Shown one piece after another: positions 7,439-16,602 of a stretch of DNA of 64,000 nt. Source of the DNA: Neoalteromonas arenosi (GTDB lineage: Bacteria; Pseudomonadota; Gammaproteobacteria; Enterobacterales; Alteromonadaceae); NCBI RefSeq assembly GCF_030362855.1, contig NZ_JAUCBP010000001.1, positions 69,613-133,612 on the forward strand, given 5' to 3'. The notes beneath the pieces are model-generated. The model ran no database searches and had not been told where the DNA came from. It saw only the letters and a list, made by a program, of their open reading frames with translations. The position numbers and the translations under genes are program-made. Within the stretch, counting starts at the first letter, position 1, and every line of letters begins with the position of its first letter.

Positions 7439-9226
7439 ATGTCTGCTGCGGATAACGATCTTCCAGAATCAGAGCCGCAAGCTTCTGATCAACTGGCGCA
7501 ATTGCGGGCCATTATTCATGGTCGCGATGGTGAGCATTTAATTGCAGCTATACAACCACACACACGCAAATTGGTAGGCGATGTTTTAATACAAGCATTG
7601 CACGATAAGCAACAGTCGGGTGAAGCCATTAATCGCGTCGTTGCACCGATGGTAGAAAAAACAGTTGAGCGTTCAGTCGCTAATCACAGCGAACAGTTCA
7701 CCAGTATTCTCTACCCTTTAGTGGGTAGCTTAGTGCGCAAGGCTGTGAGTGCCTTTCTCTCGCAATTTATTGAACGCACCAATGACATTATCGAGAATGC
7801 CTTGTCACCGAAAGGTTTAAAATGGCGCTTTCAAGCGTGGCAAGCAGGGGTCAATTATTCTCAGTTCGTTGCCGCTCAAACCTATATTTATAAAGTAGAG
7901 CAATTGCTGCTTATTCACCGTGATACCGGGTTATTATTAAAATCCGTGTCAGCGGATGTCGAAGATGACAGTGATGCAGATTTGATCTCTTCAATGTTGT
8001 CGGCCATCAATGACTTCGTAGCCGATTCATTTAATCCACAAAATGCTGAACAACAATTAGGTGAAGTTAAGACGGACGACTTTACGTTGTTGATATGTCA
8101 TAGTCCTCATGCGCTGCTGGTCGCGGCGGTGACCGGTAATGTGCCAAACTCTGTGCGGGTAAATTTGCAAGCTACACTGGATGAAATCCATGCGATGTAT
8201 CGCGAAGATTTACTCGCATTTCAGGGCGATACTCTGGCGTTTGAAGTTACCGACACTACATTACGTGACTCACTTACCGCCGAAGTAAAACCTGAATATG
8301 AAAAGAAAAAACGCATACCCTGGTTTGGCTGGCTATTCTTCGTTGCCATCCTCTGTGGTATCGGCTGGTGGGCTTGGCAGCAATACGAGGATTATACGAT
8401 TGCACAGAAAGTAACCGAGCTTAACGCAGAGCCTGGCATATTGATCACCGAACTAATACAAGCCGATGATGGCTATTTTGACGTCACGATATTGCGCGAC
8501 TCAGCGAGCATCTCACTAGAGCGTTGGTTGCGCGAGCATGGATTAGCTAACGCTGATATCCGATTTAATCAGCAAGCGTTTATTTCGGTGGAGCCCACGA
8601 TTGTGGTTCGCAAGCTCAAAAACTTGCAGCAGCGCTTTCCTGAAGTCGCCATGCACGGCGCACAGCCGATAGTCCTAAGCGGTGAGCTAGGCTGGCGAAA
8701 AATGCAGGCATTTAATGCAGAACTGGCAGCGCTTCCAGGTATTCACACGATACACATTGATCGCACGGCATTGAAGTTAAGTGAAGTCAGTATCCAAGCC
8801 GCCGATCAACCGGCAATTCAACGCCAACTGTTCGAACAATTAGTCGGTGAAATTTCAAGAATTAACATTGAATTTGCTAGCGGGGCTGCACAACTAGACG
8901 ACATTGCGATTGAGAATGTTGTAGCACTGAAAAAGCTACTCGATGACGCCTTGAAAACTGCGCAATCGTTAAATTTAAGTGCTAACCTAATTATTATAGG
9001 GGCAAGTGATGCTACGGGCAGTTCGTCAGCCAATCAGCGCCTGAGTTTAGCGCGTGCCAACGCGGTAAAAACGGCTTTAATCAATCAAGGTATCAATGTC
9101 AGTCAATTATTTGCAACAGGCATAGGCGAAATCAACCTGTCAGATGACGCAGTTGCTACTCGTCGAGTGATGTTTAACTTAATGTACGCTGAAACTAGCC
9201 GCATTTCGGAGTTACAGGGAGAGTAA
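7439..9226 (+). CDS. Inner-membrane protein with periplasmic OmpA-like domain
   Basis: 595 residues without a signal peptide. Residues 1-290 are soluble and, by the positive-inside rule (EKKKR just before the helix), cytoplasmic. One membrane helix lies at about 294-313 (WFGWLFFVAILCGIGWWAW). Residues 315-470 form a periplasmic linker region, and 476-585 an OmpA-like peptidoglycan-binding domain (INIEFASGAAQLDD start, then NQRLSLARANAVKTAL). The architecture bridges cytoplasm and cell wall. It sits between the coiled-coil gene (5-bp gap, shared N-terminal motif) and the GTPase gene (1-bp overlap TAATG). Likely the envelope anchor of the module. The cytoplasmic half has no family I recognise. 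Confidence 0.9.
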   Translation: MSAADNDLPESEPQASDQLAQLRAIIHGRDGEHLIAAIQPHTRKLVGDVLIQALHDKQQSGEAINRVVAPMVEKTVERSVANHSEQFTSILYPLVGSLVRKAVSAFLSQFIERTNDIIENALSPKGLKWRFQAWQAGVNYSQFVAAQTYIYKVEQLLLIHRDTGLLLKSVSADVEDDSDADLISSMLSAINDFVADSFNPQNAEQQLGEVKTDDFTLLICHSPHALLVAAVTGNVPNSVRVNLQATLDEIHAMYREDLLAFQGDTLAFEVTDTTLRDSLTAEVKPEYEKKKRIPWFGWLFFVAILCGIGWWAWQQYEDYTIAQKVTELNAEPGILITELIQADDGYFDVTILRDSASISLERWLREHGLANADIRFNQQAFISVEPTIVVRKLKNLQQRFPEVAMHGAQPIVLSGELGWRKMQAFNAELAALPGIHTIHIDRTALKLSEVSIQAADQPAIQRQLFEQLVGEISRINIEFASGAAQLDDIAIENVVALKKLLDDALKTAQSLNLSANLIIIGASDATGSSSANQRLSLARANAVKTALINQGINVSQLFATGIGEINLSDDAVATRRVMFNLMYAETSRISELQGE

Positions 9227-9717
9227 TGATTCAAAAAAAGGTATGCATTCTTGGCGCTACGGGGGTCGGAAAAACGAGCTTAATTCGGCAGTTTGTCGAA
9301 GGCAGCTTTTCTGAAAAATACCTGACGACCATTGGCGTTAAGATTGACAAGAAACAAGTTGACGTTGACCAAACCAGTACCCAACTTTTGATCTGGGATT
9401 TGGAGGGAATCGATCGCTATTGTGGTTTTAATCCGCGATATCTTCGCGGTACCAGTGCCTTCTTCGTTGTCATGGACCAAACGAGGTCACAATCCCTGAT
9501 TGAAGGGATGGAAATCCTTCACATGGCGCGAGACCACACTGCCGTACCTGCCATCATGATCATAAATAAGTGCGATTTAGATTCGGCTTGGCATTGGGAT
9601 GCTGACAGTGTTAATCAGCGAGCGAGTGAATTTGATAATTGTTTTTATACTAGTGCGAAAACCGGTGAAAATGTCGAGCAAATGTTCACTGAAATTGCGC
9701 GACTTAGTCTTGGATAA
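9226..9717 (+). CDS. Ras/Rab-like small GTPase
   Basis: 163-residue single-domain GTPase resembling eukaryotic Rab/Ras proteins. G1 P-loop GATGVGKT (10-17); G2 threonine in YLTTIG (Thr35); G3 DLEG (58-61) after W57; G4 NKCD (114-117); G5 TSAK (142-145). All nucleotide-binding motifs are present. Two active-site positions are unusual: the residue after the G3 glycine, glutamine in Ras, is isoleucine here, and the DTAG of Rabs is DLEG. Slow intrinsic hydrolysis or dependence on a partner is a reasonable inference. There is no C-terminal cysteine lipidation site. The start overlaps the preceding stop by one base and the next gene begins 3 bp downstream, so it is translationally coupled. No MglB/roadblock gene is adjacent. 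Confidence 0.93.
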   Translation: MIQKKVCILGATGVGKTSLIRQFVEGSFSEKYLTTIGVKIDKKQVDVDQTSTQLLIWDLEGIDRYCGFNPRYLRGTSAFFVVMDQTRSQSLIEGMEILHMARDHTAVPAIMIINKCDLDSAWHWDADSVNQRASEFDNCFYTSAKTGENVEQMFTEIARLSLG

Positions 9718-9720
9718 CCC

Positions 9721-11856
9721 ATGAATTCGTCATTGTTCCAAGCCCTAGGTATTATCGATTGTGCAATCCTGCGTTACATGGGACGCAAGCATTTCGAAGT
9801 GATCTTTACCAAAGACGAATGGTTCTTTGACTTACTACCAGAAGCCACCGGGAATAGTAAGTTTGAACTTGCCGAGAACTCCGCTTTTCTGAATGACTTC
9901 TTACTCGACGCTGAAGACTTTTGGCAAAAACACAATACCGGCCAAATTCACTCTGGGATCTGGACTGAAAACACCGCTAACCGACAATTGCACCTTGAAG
10001 CGATTGCGGCCTACGCGGGTGGCGAACGGTTTATTGTTATCAACAATATGCAGCACGAGTACAAAGAACAGCAGAAGACCCTGCAAGTCGCGCGTGAACT
10101 GCTAATTAGTAACGATAAAATCCAAGCGCAACACCAATATCTCAATGACCGGTTGAGTAAGGTTCTATCTCAAAACGCAAGCTTGTTAGAATTAAACCTA
10201 CCCATTCAGCAAGCAATTGAGCATGCATCTATTGGCGTTATCATCACTGATCAGAAGTTTAAACCTATCACCTTTAACCCTGCATCATGGAGTATCTTCG
10301 AGCTTGACCCGCAAAGCGCTGATACAACACCATTGGCAATTGTCACCGATATGTTTGACGACCAGTTTCCGGAAATAGAGCGTCTGAAAGCTCACCGCTC
10401 TAGCTGGAGTGGTGACCTTTATTGGCACTATCCACCGCGTTATCACAAGTGGCTCCAATGTGAGATACACCCCGTCATGGATGAGGGATTAGGCCTTAAG
10501 CATTGGGTGATCACATTAGCAGACGTCACGCGAATTAAATACCTGTTACAAACCAACGAAGATTTAGCGTTACATGATTCATTAACAGGATTGCCCAATC
10601 GTCAGTATTTTTGGCAAACGTTAGAGCAATCAATTCGCGCAGAGGAACACTTCTTCGTGATGTATGTAGATATCGATAAATTCAAAAATATCAATGAGCT
10701 ACATGGCCATCTTACCGGTGACTCAATGCTTATTTCCGTAAGTAAACGGATTAAGAAGCGCTTGCAAAGAAGTGACTTTTTGGCGCGTATTGGCGCCGAT
10801 GAATTCGCAATTGTGATTAAACCAAGTCCCGACATAGAACTGGAGCCCGGTTCAGATATCCTCGACCGAGTCACCGATATCGCAGCAGTCTTACGAGAAG
10901 ATTCCCGCTCTCCTCACTTTACCGAGCGAGATGAACGCTGCAACTTACCTCTGCGCATTGGTATTGCTAGTTACCCCGCTGATGCATCAACGACAGAGGC
11001 GATAATGAAGGCTGCTGATCTGGCTTTACATGCAGCTAAGCTGTTCTCACAAGATCCAATCCAGTTTTACTCCTCCGATTTAAAGACTGCATCTGAAGCG
11101 CGTTTACGGCTGGAATCTCAGCTCCGCGAGGCGATCGCCAAAGAGCAACTGCAAGTTTATTTGCAACCTATATACGATTTAAGTTCAGGTCGGATCGTCA
11201 AAGCTGAAGCATTACTGCGCTGGTTCCCCACTAAGGATTCCAGTATCGGTCCTGATGTATTTATTCCGATCGCCGAGCAGACCGGGTTAATTTACCCTCT
11301 CGGTAAATGGGTGATAACCAAAGTGTGTGAATTACTCACCGTGTTTAAGCAACACAACATCAATATAAAGCTTGCTATGAACGTAAGCCCTCGCCAAGTG
11401 AGTGACCGTCATTTATTTGAATTTATTAAGTCAACTGCTGAGCGACTCGGTGTTGATGCGCATAAGTTAGAGTTAGAATTAACCGAAGGCGTATTGGTTG
11501 ATAACTACAATAAAGCACAGAAGCTGCTCAACTCGCTGCGAGAGATGGGCGTAACCATTGCAATTGACGATTTTGGTACTGGCTACAGCTCGCTGTCATA
11601 TCTAAAACATTTACCCATTGATCACCTCAAAATCGATCGTTCTTTAATCAGTGATATTGATACCAATGAGGATGATCGGGCAATCGTTTTAGCAATACTC
11701 GCTATGGCGACGCAACTGAGGTTGAAAGTCATTGCTGAAGGGGTTGAAACGATGGAGCAACAAGAGTTTCTTAAGCAGCACCGTTGCGCCTCAGCTCAGG
11801 GCTTTTATTACGCCAAGCCAATGCCATTGGAATCCTTCATAGCCTTCATGAAATAA
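9721..11856 (+). CDS. PAS-GGDEF-EAL cyclic di-GMP protein
   Basis: 711 residues, cytoplasmic. Order: a PAS-like N-terminal region (about 5-110, weak similarity by pattern), a coiled coil (112-150), a second PAS (163-275), GGDEF (280-455) and EAL (466-711). The GGDEF active site reads GADEF (358-362), and the I-site position is QRSD rather than RxxD, so cyclase activity is doubtful. The EAL domain keeps EALLRW (496-501), the NVSPRQ segment, DDFGTGYSS (616-624) and KIDRS, so phosphodiesterase activity (c-di-GMP to pGpG) is expected. Last gene of the GTPase/OmpA operon, 3 bp after the GTPase, and the likely output enzyme. Confidence 0.95.
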   Translation: MNSSLFQALGIIDCAILRYMGRKHFEVIFTKDEWFFDLLPEATGNSKFELAENSAFLNDFLLDAEDFWQKHNTGQIHSGIWTENTANRQLHLEAIAAYAGGERFIVINNMQHEYKEQQKTLQVARELLISNDKIQAQHQYLNDRLSKVLSQNASLLELNLPIQQAIEHASIGVIITDQKFKPITFNPASWSIFELDPQSADTTPLAIVTDMFDDQFPEIERLKAHRSSWSGDLYWHYPPRYHKWLQCEIHPVMDEGLGLKHWVITLADVTRIKYLLQTNEDLALHDSLTGLPNRQYFWQTLEQSIRAEEHFFVMYVDIDKFKNINELHGHLTGDSMLISVSKRIKKRLQRSDFLARIGADEFAIVIKPSPDIELEPGSDILDRVTDIAAVLREDSRSPHFTERDERCNLPLRIGIASYPADASTTEAIMKAADLALHAAKLFSQDPIQFYSSDLKTASEARLRLESQLREAIAKEQLQVYLQPIYDLSSGRIVKAEALLRWFPTKDSSIGPDVFIPIAEQTGLIYPLGKWVITKVCELLTVFKQHNINIKLAMNVSPRQVSDRHLFEFIKSTAERLGVDAHKLELELTEGVLVDNYNKAQKLLNSLREMGVTIAIDDFGTGYSSLSYLKHLPIDHLKIDRSLISDIDTNEDDRAIVLAILAMATQLRLKVIAEGVETMEQQEFLKQHRCASAQGFYYAKPMPLESFIAFMK

Positions 11857-11867
11857 AATTAAGGCGT

Positions 11868-11895
11868 AAAAAAAGCGCCTCAAAAGGCGCTTTCT
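11868..11895. terminator. Bidirectional terminator between EAL gene and hflC
   Basis: Stem AGCGCCT / AGGCGCT (11874-11880 with 11885-11891) and a CAAA loop. On the minus strand it is followed by TTTTTTT, a strong end for hflC. On the plus strand the tail is TTCTATT, a weaker end for the GTPase operon. Confidence 0.85.
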
Positions 11896-11911
11896 ATTGT
11901 ACCTCAACAAC

Positions 11912-12799
11912 TTATTGCGTCTCGCCGCCTTGAGAATTCAAATAGCGGAAGAAGTCGCTATTTGGCTCAACCACCAAGACGTCTTGTTTGCTATTAAAGC
12001 TGGCGCGATAAGCATCCATGCTTCTTAAAAAGCTATAAAACTCAGGATTCTTGCTGTATGCACTAGCATAAATGTTGGCAGCCAGAGCATCACCCTCACC
12101 GCGCAAACGACGCGCTTCTCGCTCTGCGGTAGCTAACATTACTTCGACCGTTGCATCGATATTAGAGCGCAAAACTTCCGCTTGCTCTTGACCTTCTGAA
12201 CGGTGTTCACGAGCAACACCCGCCCGCTCAGCGCGCATGCGTTGGAAGATAGAAGCACTGACCTCTGTTGGTAAATTAATTTGCTTCACCCGAACATCGA
12301 CGATCTCGATACCTAATTCATCAGAACTGCTTGACGCTTGTTCCATGGCTTGGTCCATTAACGCTGAACGCTCGCCCGATACGATTTGAGCAATGGTACG
12401 CGCACCGAATTCAGAACGCAGGCCATTATTCACCTTCTGCTTCAACAGGGCTTCCGCTTGGAATTTATTGCCGCCAGTAGATAAGTAATAACGCTCAAAA
12501 TCTTCGATTCGCCACTTCACATAAGAGTCGACGATCAAGTCTTTCTTCTCCGATGTTACGAAGCGATCTGGCGCATCATCAAGTGTTTGAACACGCGCAT
12601 CTAGCGGGCGAACTGTATCGATAAACGGGATCTTAAAGTGCAACCCAGGTTCAAACACTTTAGTTTCACCTGTTTGACTGTCTTTTTGAACTTTACCAAA
12701 TTGAATCACAATCGCTTTGTTGCCTTCAGAAACAACAAATAGCGAGTTAAATCCCAAGAAGATAAGTACTGCGATAATAATTAATCCAAAATTCTTCAT
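11912..12799 (-). CDS. hflC: HflC, SPFH/band-7 membrane protein
   Basis: Partner of HflK in the large periplasm-facing SPFH cage that surrounds the membrane protease FtsH and modulates its access to substrates. 295 residues: an N-terminal membrane anchor (about 4-23), then an SPFH/band-7 domain (GNKAIVIQFGKV onward) and a helical region rich in Ala/Glu/Arg (about 185-260). Slightly shorter than E. coli HflC (334). It begins two bases after the hflK stop, with AGGAGG within the end of hflK. Last gene of the mutL-to-hflC series, ended by the hairpin at 11868-11895. Confidence 0.97.
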   Translation of the reverse strand: MKNFGLIIIAVLIFLGFNSLFVVSEGNKAIVIQFGKVQKDSQTGETKVFEPGLHFKIPFIDTVRPLDARVQTLDDAPDRFVTSEKKDLIVDSYVKWRIEDFERYYLSTGGNKFQAEALLKQKVNNGLRSEFGARTIAQIVSGERSALMDQAMEQASSSSDELGIEIVDVRVKQINLPTEVSASIFQRMRAERAGVAREHRSEGQEQAEVLRSNIDATVEVMLATAEREARRLRGEGDALAANIYASAYSKNPEFYSFLRSMDAYRASFNSKQDVLVVEPNSDFFRYLNSQGGETQ

Positions 12800-12801
12800 G
12801 A

Positions 12802-13953
12802 TTAATTGCCTCCTCGGCCAAAACGGTCACCACGGGTACTTTGACGATTAGTCGTTGTCACCGGAGTGTCTGGTGTTGCAGCATTACGTAGGGTTTCAAG
12901 TGCATTGCGTGACTCATCTTGCGTTTGTTGCGTGCCTTGACGTTCTAGAATCTTATCTAATGGCAAGTACATCATGTTGCCACCCCCTTCAGAATCGATC
13001 ATCACCTTGGTGGTATTACTAAACACGCTTTCCATTGTTTCTAGGTAAATCCGCTGACGGGTGACTTGTGGTGCAGCTTCGTATTGAGGTAGTAGCTCCT
13101 CAAATCGAGCCACTTCACCTTCGGCTTGCAAGATAACCCGCTCTTTATAGGCTTGCGCTTCTTCGTTCATCCGATTGACTCGACCACGAGCACGCGGCTC
13201 TAACTCGCGCGCATACGCTTCGGCTTCACGAATGAAGCGTTGTTCGTCCTCTTGTGCAGCGATTGCGTCATCGAACGCATCTTTTACTTCTTCTGGTGGA
13301 CGTGCGTCTTTGAAGTTCATATCAATGATTTGCACGCCCATATCGTAAGGCTCAATAATGTCCTGCAACTCCTGCCAAACACGTTGACGCGTCTCTTCAC
13401 GGCCATCAGTTAATACGTCGTCCATTTTAGAGTGACCCACAACGTAACGAATCGCGCTATCTAATGCTTGGCTCAAACTCACCTCGGGCTCCACCACCGC
13501 ATATATCCAGCGGTAAGGGTCGATCACTCGAAACTGCATTTCCATCTGTACACGGACGAGGTTTTCATCTTCGGTTAGCATTGAACCCGATGACGATTGG
13601 TCGCGAATAGACTGGATGTCTACCGGAATTACCCGATCTATAAAACGTGGTGCCCAACGCAATCCAGGCTCAACCTGGGTGTAATACTCACCAAATCGCA
13701 ACACTACGCCACGCTCAGCTTCACGAATGGTGTAGAATCCGCTAACGGCCCAGATCACTACAATCAGGCCGACTACTAGCCCGATACCAGCACTGCTGAC
13801 CCCCTTGCCTGATCCGCCAGAGCCACCAGTACTCTTCGAAAACTTACCAAATAAATTCTTAAACACATCGTCAAGGTCGGGTGGACCTTGGTCGCGCCCC
13901 CCCTTGTTTTTCCAAGGGTCGTTGTTGTTACCACCCGGCTCATTCCAGGCCAT
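12802..13953 (-). CDS. hflK: HflK, SPFH/band-7 membrane protein
   Basis: Forms the HflKC complex with HflC, regulating FtsH. 383 residues: a Gly/Asn-rich cytoplasmic N terminus (WNEPGGNNNDPW, typical of HflK), one membrane helix (about 55-74), an SPFH domain, a helical Glu/Arg/Ala-rich segment (about 225-290) and a disordered Thr/Arg/Gly tail. The tail is shorter than in E. coli HflK (419). Transcribed ahead of hflC with a 2-bp gap. An 83-bp gap to hflX upstream could hold an extra promoter. Confidence 0.97.
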   Translation of the reverse strand: MAWNEPGGNNNDPWKNKGGRDQGPPDLDDVFKNLFGKFSKSTGGSGGSGKGVSSAGIGLVVGLIVVIWAVSGFYTIREAERGVVLRFGEYYTQVEPGLRWAPRFIDRVIPVDIQSIRDQSSSGSMLTEDENLVRVQMEMQFRVIDPYRWIYAVVEPEVSLSQALDSAIRYVVGHSKMDDVLTDGREETRQRVWQELQDIIEPYDMGVQIIDMNFKDARPPEEVKDAFDDAIAAQEDEQRFIREAEAYARELEPRARGRVNRMNEEAQAYKERVILQAEGEVARFEELLPQYEAAPQVTRQRIYLETMESVFSNTTKVMIDSEGGGNMMYLPLDKILERQGTQQTQDESRNALETLRNAATPDTPVTTTNRQSTRGDRFGRGGN

Positions 13954-14036
13954 AGATACACTCCGTAAACTACTGATTTAAAATTAACTACGTTTTTGCT
14001 AACAATTCAGTTTTATTTCACTGCGATTATAGTCGT

Positions 14037-15326
14037 CTAATTTGTCAAAATTAGGTCTTCCAACGCGCCTTTTTCACGTTTCAACAGACGTTGCCAGTCA
14101 GCACTTGGCATTCTTACGTCTACTACCCAGTCGCCCTGCTCGTTATATTCTTCGGCAGTTATGCAATTAAGCCCAAACAATACACCGCGTAGATGACTTG
14201 CTTGGGGTGGGATCCGTAAGCGTCGCTCAACAATAGACTGTGATAGTCTTTCAATGAGGGCTTGCTGCAATAATTCAATGCCCAAATTTTCCTGGGCTGA
14301 GATCCATACGCGGATAGGCTTGTCCATTTCATCACGATCAATACGTGGCTGCATCCCTTCCATGCGATCTATTTTGTTACAAACCATTAGCTGAGGCACT
14401 TCATCAGCATCGATTTCCTCTAACACCGCCTGTACTTGATCAGTATTTTCCTGATACTTATCATCAGCATAGTCAACCACGTGTAAAAGTAAATCGGCTT
14501 CTTGCGTTTCCTGCAAAGTCGCTTTAAACGCAGCCACTAGATCATGCGGCAAGTGGCGAATAAACCCTACTGTATCAGCGAGGATAATTGGTCCTACGTC
14601 ACTGAGTTCGAGTTTGCGTAACGTCGGATCTAAGGTTGCAAACAATTGATCCGCCGCGTAAACCGACGCTTCGGTTAAGGTATTAAATAGTGTCGATTTG
14701 CCGGCATTGGTGTAGCCGACCAGTGAAACCGTAGGTATTTCTGCGCGCTTACGCGACCGACGCCCTTGCTCACGCTGCTTAGCCACTTTTTCCAAGCGCC
14801 GCAAAATGGCCTTTATTCTGCCGCGTAACAAACGGCGGTCAGTTTCCAACTGCGTTTCACCCGGGCCGCGCAATCCAATACCGCCTTTTTGACGCTCAAG
14901 GTGAGTCCAGCCACGGATCAAGCGCGTGGATATGTGCTTCAACTGAGCCAATTCCACCTGCAACTTACCTTCGTGGGTGCGTGCGCGCTGGGCGAAAATA
15001 TCCAAAATGAGTCCAGTGCGATCAATCACTCGACATTTAAACACTTTTTCCAGATTGCGTTCTTGCGAGGGTGATAGCGCATGATTGAATATCACAACGT
15101 CAGCATTGAGGGTTCGCACGATATCGGCAATCTCGTCTGCTTTACCAGAACCTATAAATAGTTTTGCACTGGGGGCGTTGCGTGAGGTGGTCACTACATC
15201 GAGGGTGTTAACCCCTGCTGATGAAACCAACATCTCCAACTCAGAAAGGGCTTCCTTACTGGCTTCATCAGAGAATTCAACATGCACCAGTACTGCCTGC
15301 TCTCCTGATGCATAACGATCAAACAA
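14037..15326 (-). CDS. hflX: Ribosome-splitting GTPase HflX
   Basis: GTPase that binds 50S/70S ribosomes and splits stalled or heat-damaged ribosomes. 429 residues (E. coli 426). An N-terminal HflX domain and the family glycine motif GGIGLRGPGETQLE precede the G domain: G1 GYTNAGKST, G3 DTVGF, G4 NKID. A C-terminal region of about 70 residues completes the family layout. Located 17 bp downstream of hfq on the same strand, the standard order. Confidence 0.97.
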   Translation of the reverse strand: MFDRYASGEQAVLVHVEFSDEASKEALSELEMLVSSAGVNTLDVVTTSRNAPSAKLFIGSGKADEIADIVRTLNADVVIFNHALSPSQERNLEKVFKCRVIDRTGLILDIFAQRARTHEGKLQVELAQLKHISTRLIRGWTHLERQKGGIGLRGPGETQLETDRRLLRGRIKAILRRLEKVAKQREQGRRSRKRAEIPTVSLVGYTNAGKSTLFNTLTEASVYAADQLFATLDPTLRKLELSDVGPIILADTVGFIRHLPHDLVAAFKATLQETQEADLLLHVVDYADDKYQENTDQVQAVLEEIDADEVPQLMVCNKIDRMEGMQPRIDRDEMDKPIRVWISAQENLGIELLQQALIERLSQSIVERRLRIPPQASHLRGVLFGLNCITAEEYNEQGDWVVDVRMPSADWQRLLKREKGALEDLILTN

Positions 15327-15343
15327 AATGTACTCCGGTTGAT

Positions 15344-15592
15344 TTAATCCGCAGCGTTATTCTCATCACCTTGGGAAGGCATTTGAATCGCGCGAGATGG
15401 CACGACTGTTGAGATTGCGTGCTTGTAAACCATTTGACTCACAGTGTTCTTTAACAAAATTACAAACTGATCAAACGATTCTACTTGGCCTTGTAATTTG
15501 ATCCCGTTTACTAAATAAATCGATACTGGGATCCGCTCCTTTCTTAGCGCATTTAAGAATGGATCTTGTAGTGATTGCCCTTTAGCCATCAT
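15344..15592 (-). CDS. hfq: RNA chaperone Hfq
   Basis: Hexameric Sm-like RNA chaperone that pairs small RNAs with mRNAs. 82 residues: the Sm core ([19 protein letters not shown] ... KHAISTVVP) is complete with the Sm2 YKHAIST signature. The disordered C-terminal tail is short (about 16 residues, ending GDENNAAD) compared with E. coli's 102-residue protein. Between miaA (77-bp gap) and hflX (17-bp gap). The miaA-hfq gap contains a small palindrome (AGCAAG-TTAC-CTTGCT, 15655-15670) and may hold an hfq promoter. Confidence 0.98.
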   Translation of the reverse strand: MMAKGQSLQDPFLNALRKERIPVSIYLVNGIKLQGQVESFDQFVILLKNTVSQMVYKHAISTVVPSRAIQMPSQGDENNAAD

Positions 15593-15669
15593 GAGTCCTT
15601 AATTTATTATCATTGTTCTAAGTGAGAGGATACACCCCAACCCACTGATTGTATAGCAAGTTACCTTGC

Positions 15670-16602
15670 TTAAATAGTGACCATTTCTACTATCTTAGTC
15701 GAATTTTCTTCGTCAAAGGTATCCAACCACTGTACCTTTGGCCAATTATTGAGCCAAGTGTGTTGTCTTTTGGCCAGCTGCCGCGTAGCAATTACGCCTT
15801 TTTCGCGCATAGTCTGACGGTCAAACTCACCGTCTAAGTACTGCCAGACCTGCCGATAACCCACACAACGCATTGAGGGTAAATCCAAGTGCAAATCACC
15901 GCGTGCTCGAAGAACCATCACTTCTTCAACAAAGCCGTTAGCTAACATTTGGTCGTAACGTAAAGCTATACGCTCGTGCAGCACCTTTCGATCGCTCGGC
16001 GCAATTGCAAATTGCCATAACTGAATATCAGCTTCTGCATCAATACCCAGTGTTTTTTGCGCCTGCCAATAGCTTAGCGGTTTGCCACTGGAGCGAAAAA
16101 CTTCTAACGCTCTGCCAATACGCTGTGGGTCATTCGGATGTACTCGCTCAGCGACTTGCGGATCCACCTGCCGTAACTCAGCGTGTAAACTTGCCCAACC
16201 AGACTCCGCGGCTTCTTTTTGCAATACATCACGAATAGTTGGGTCCGCTGCTGGTATTTCGGAAATACCGTGAACCAGCGCATTGTAATACATCATGGTG
16301 CCACCGACTAACAGCGGGATTTTTCCCCGTTGATGGATCTCGCCAATTAAACGTTTAGTGTCGCGACAAAAATCAGCGACTGAATAACTATCGGCAGGAT
16401 CAACAATATCGATGAGGTGATGTGGCACCAAAGCCTGTTCGGCCGCCGTTGGTTTTGCCGTTCCTATATCCATGTTGGTGTAGATCAGCGCAGAATCAAC
16501 ACTGATGATCTCACAGTTTAAACGCTGTCCGATATCGAGCGAAAGGCCAGTTTTACCTGATGCCGTCGGCCCCATCAGGGTTATTACGGGGTGGCGACTC
16601 AC
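15670..16602 (-). CDS. miaA: tRNA dimethylallyltransferase MiaA
   Basis: Transfers a dimethylallyl group to N6 of A37 in tRNAs that read U-starting codons. P-loop GPTASGKT near the N terminus, then [16 protein letters not shown], matching the family. The GTG at 16600-16602 is preferred: it overlaps the mutL TGA in a GTGA arrangement (4 bp), giving 310 residues beginning [11 protein letters not shown], close to the 316 of E. coli. An upstream in-frame ATG at 16645-16647 inside mutL would add 15 residues and cannot be excluded. Translation is likely coupled to mutL. Confidence 0.95.
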   Translation of the reverse strand: MSRHPVITLMGPTASGKTGLSLDIGQRLNCEIISVDSALIYTNMDIGTAKPTAAEQALVPHHLIDIVDPADSYSVADFCRDTKRLIGEIHQRGKIPLLVGGTMMYYNALVHGISEIPAADPTIRDVLQKEAAESGWASLHAELRQVDPQVAERVHPNDPQRIGRALEVFRSSGKPLSYWQAQKTLGIDAEADIQLWQFAIAPSDRKVLHERIALRYDQMLANGFVEEVMVLRARGDLHLDLPSMRCVGYRQVWQYLDGEFDRQTMREKGVIATRQLAKRQHTWLNNWPKVQWLDTFDEENSTKIVEMVTI

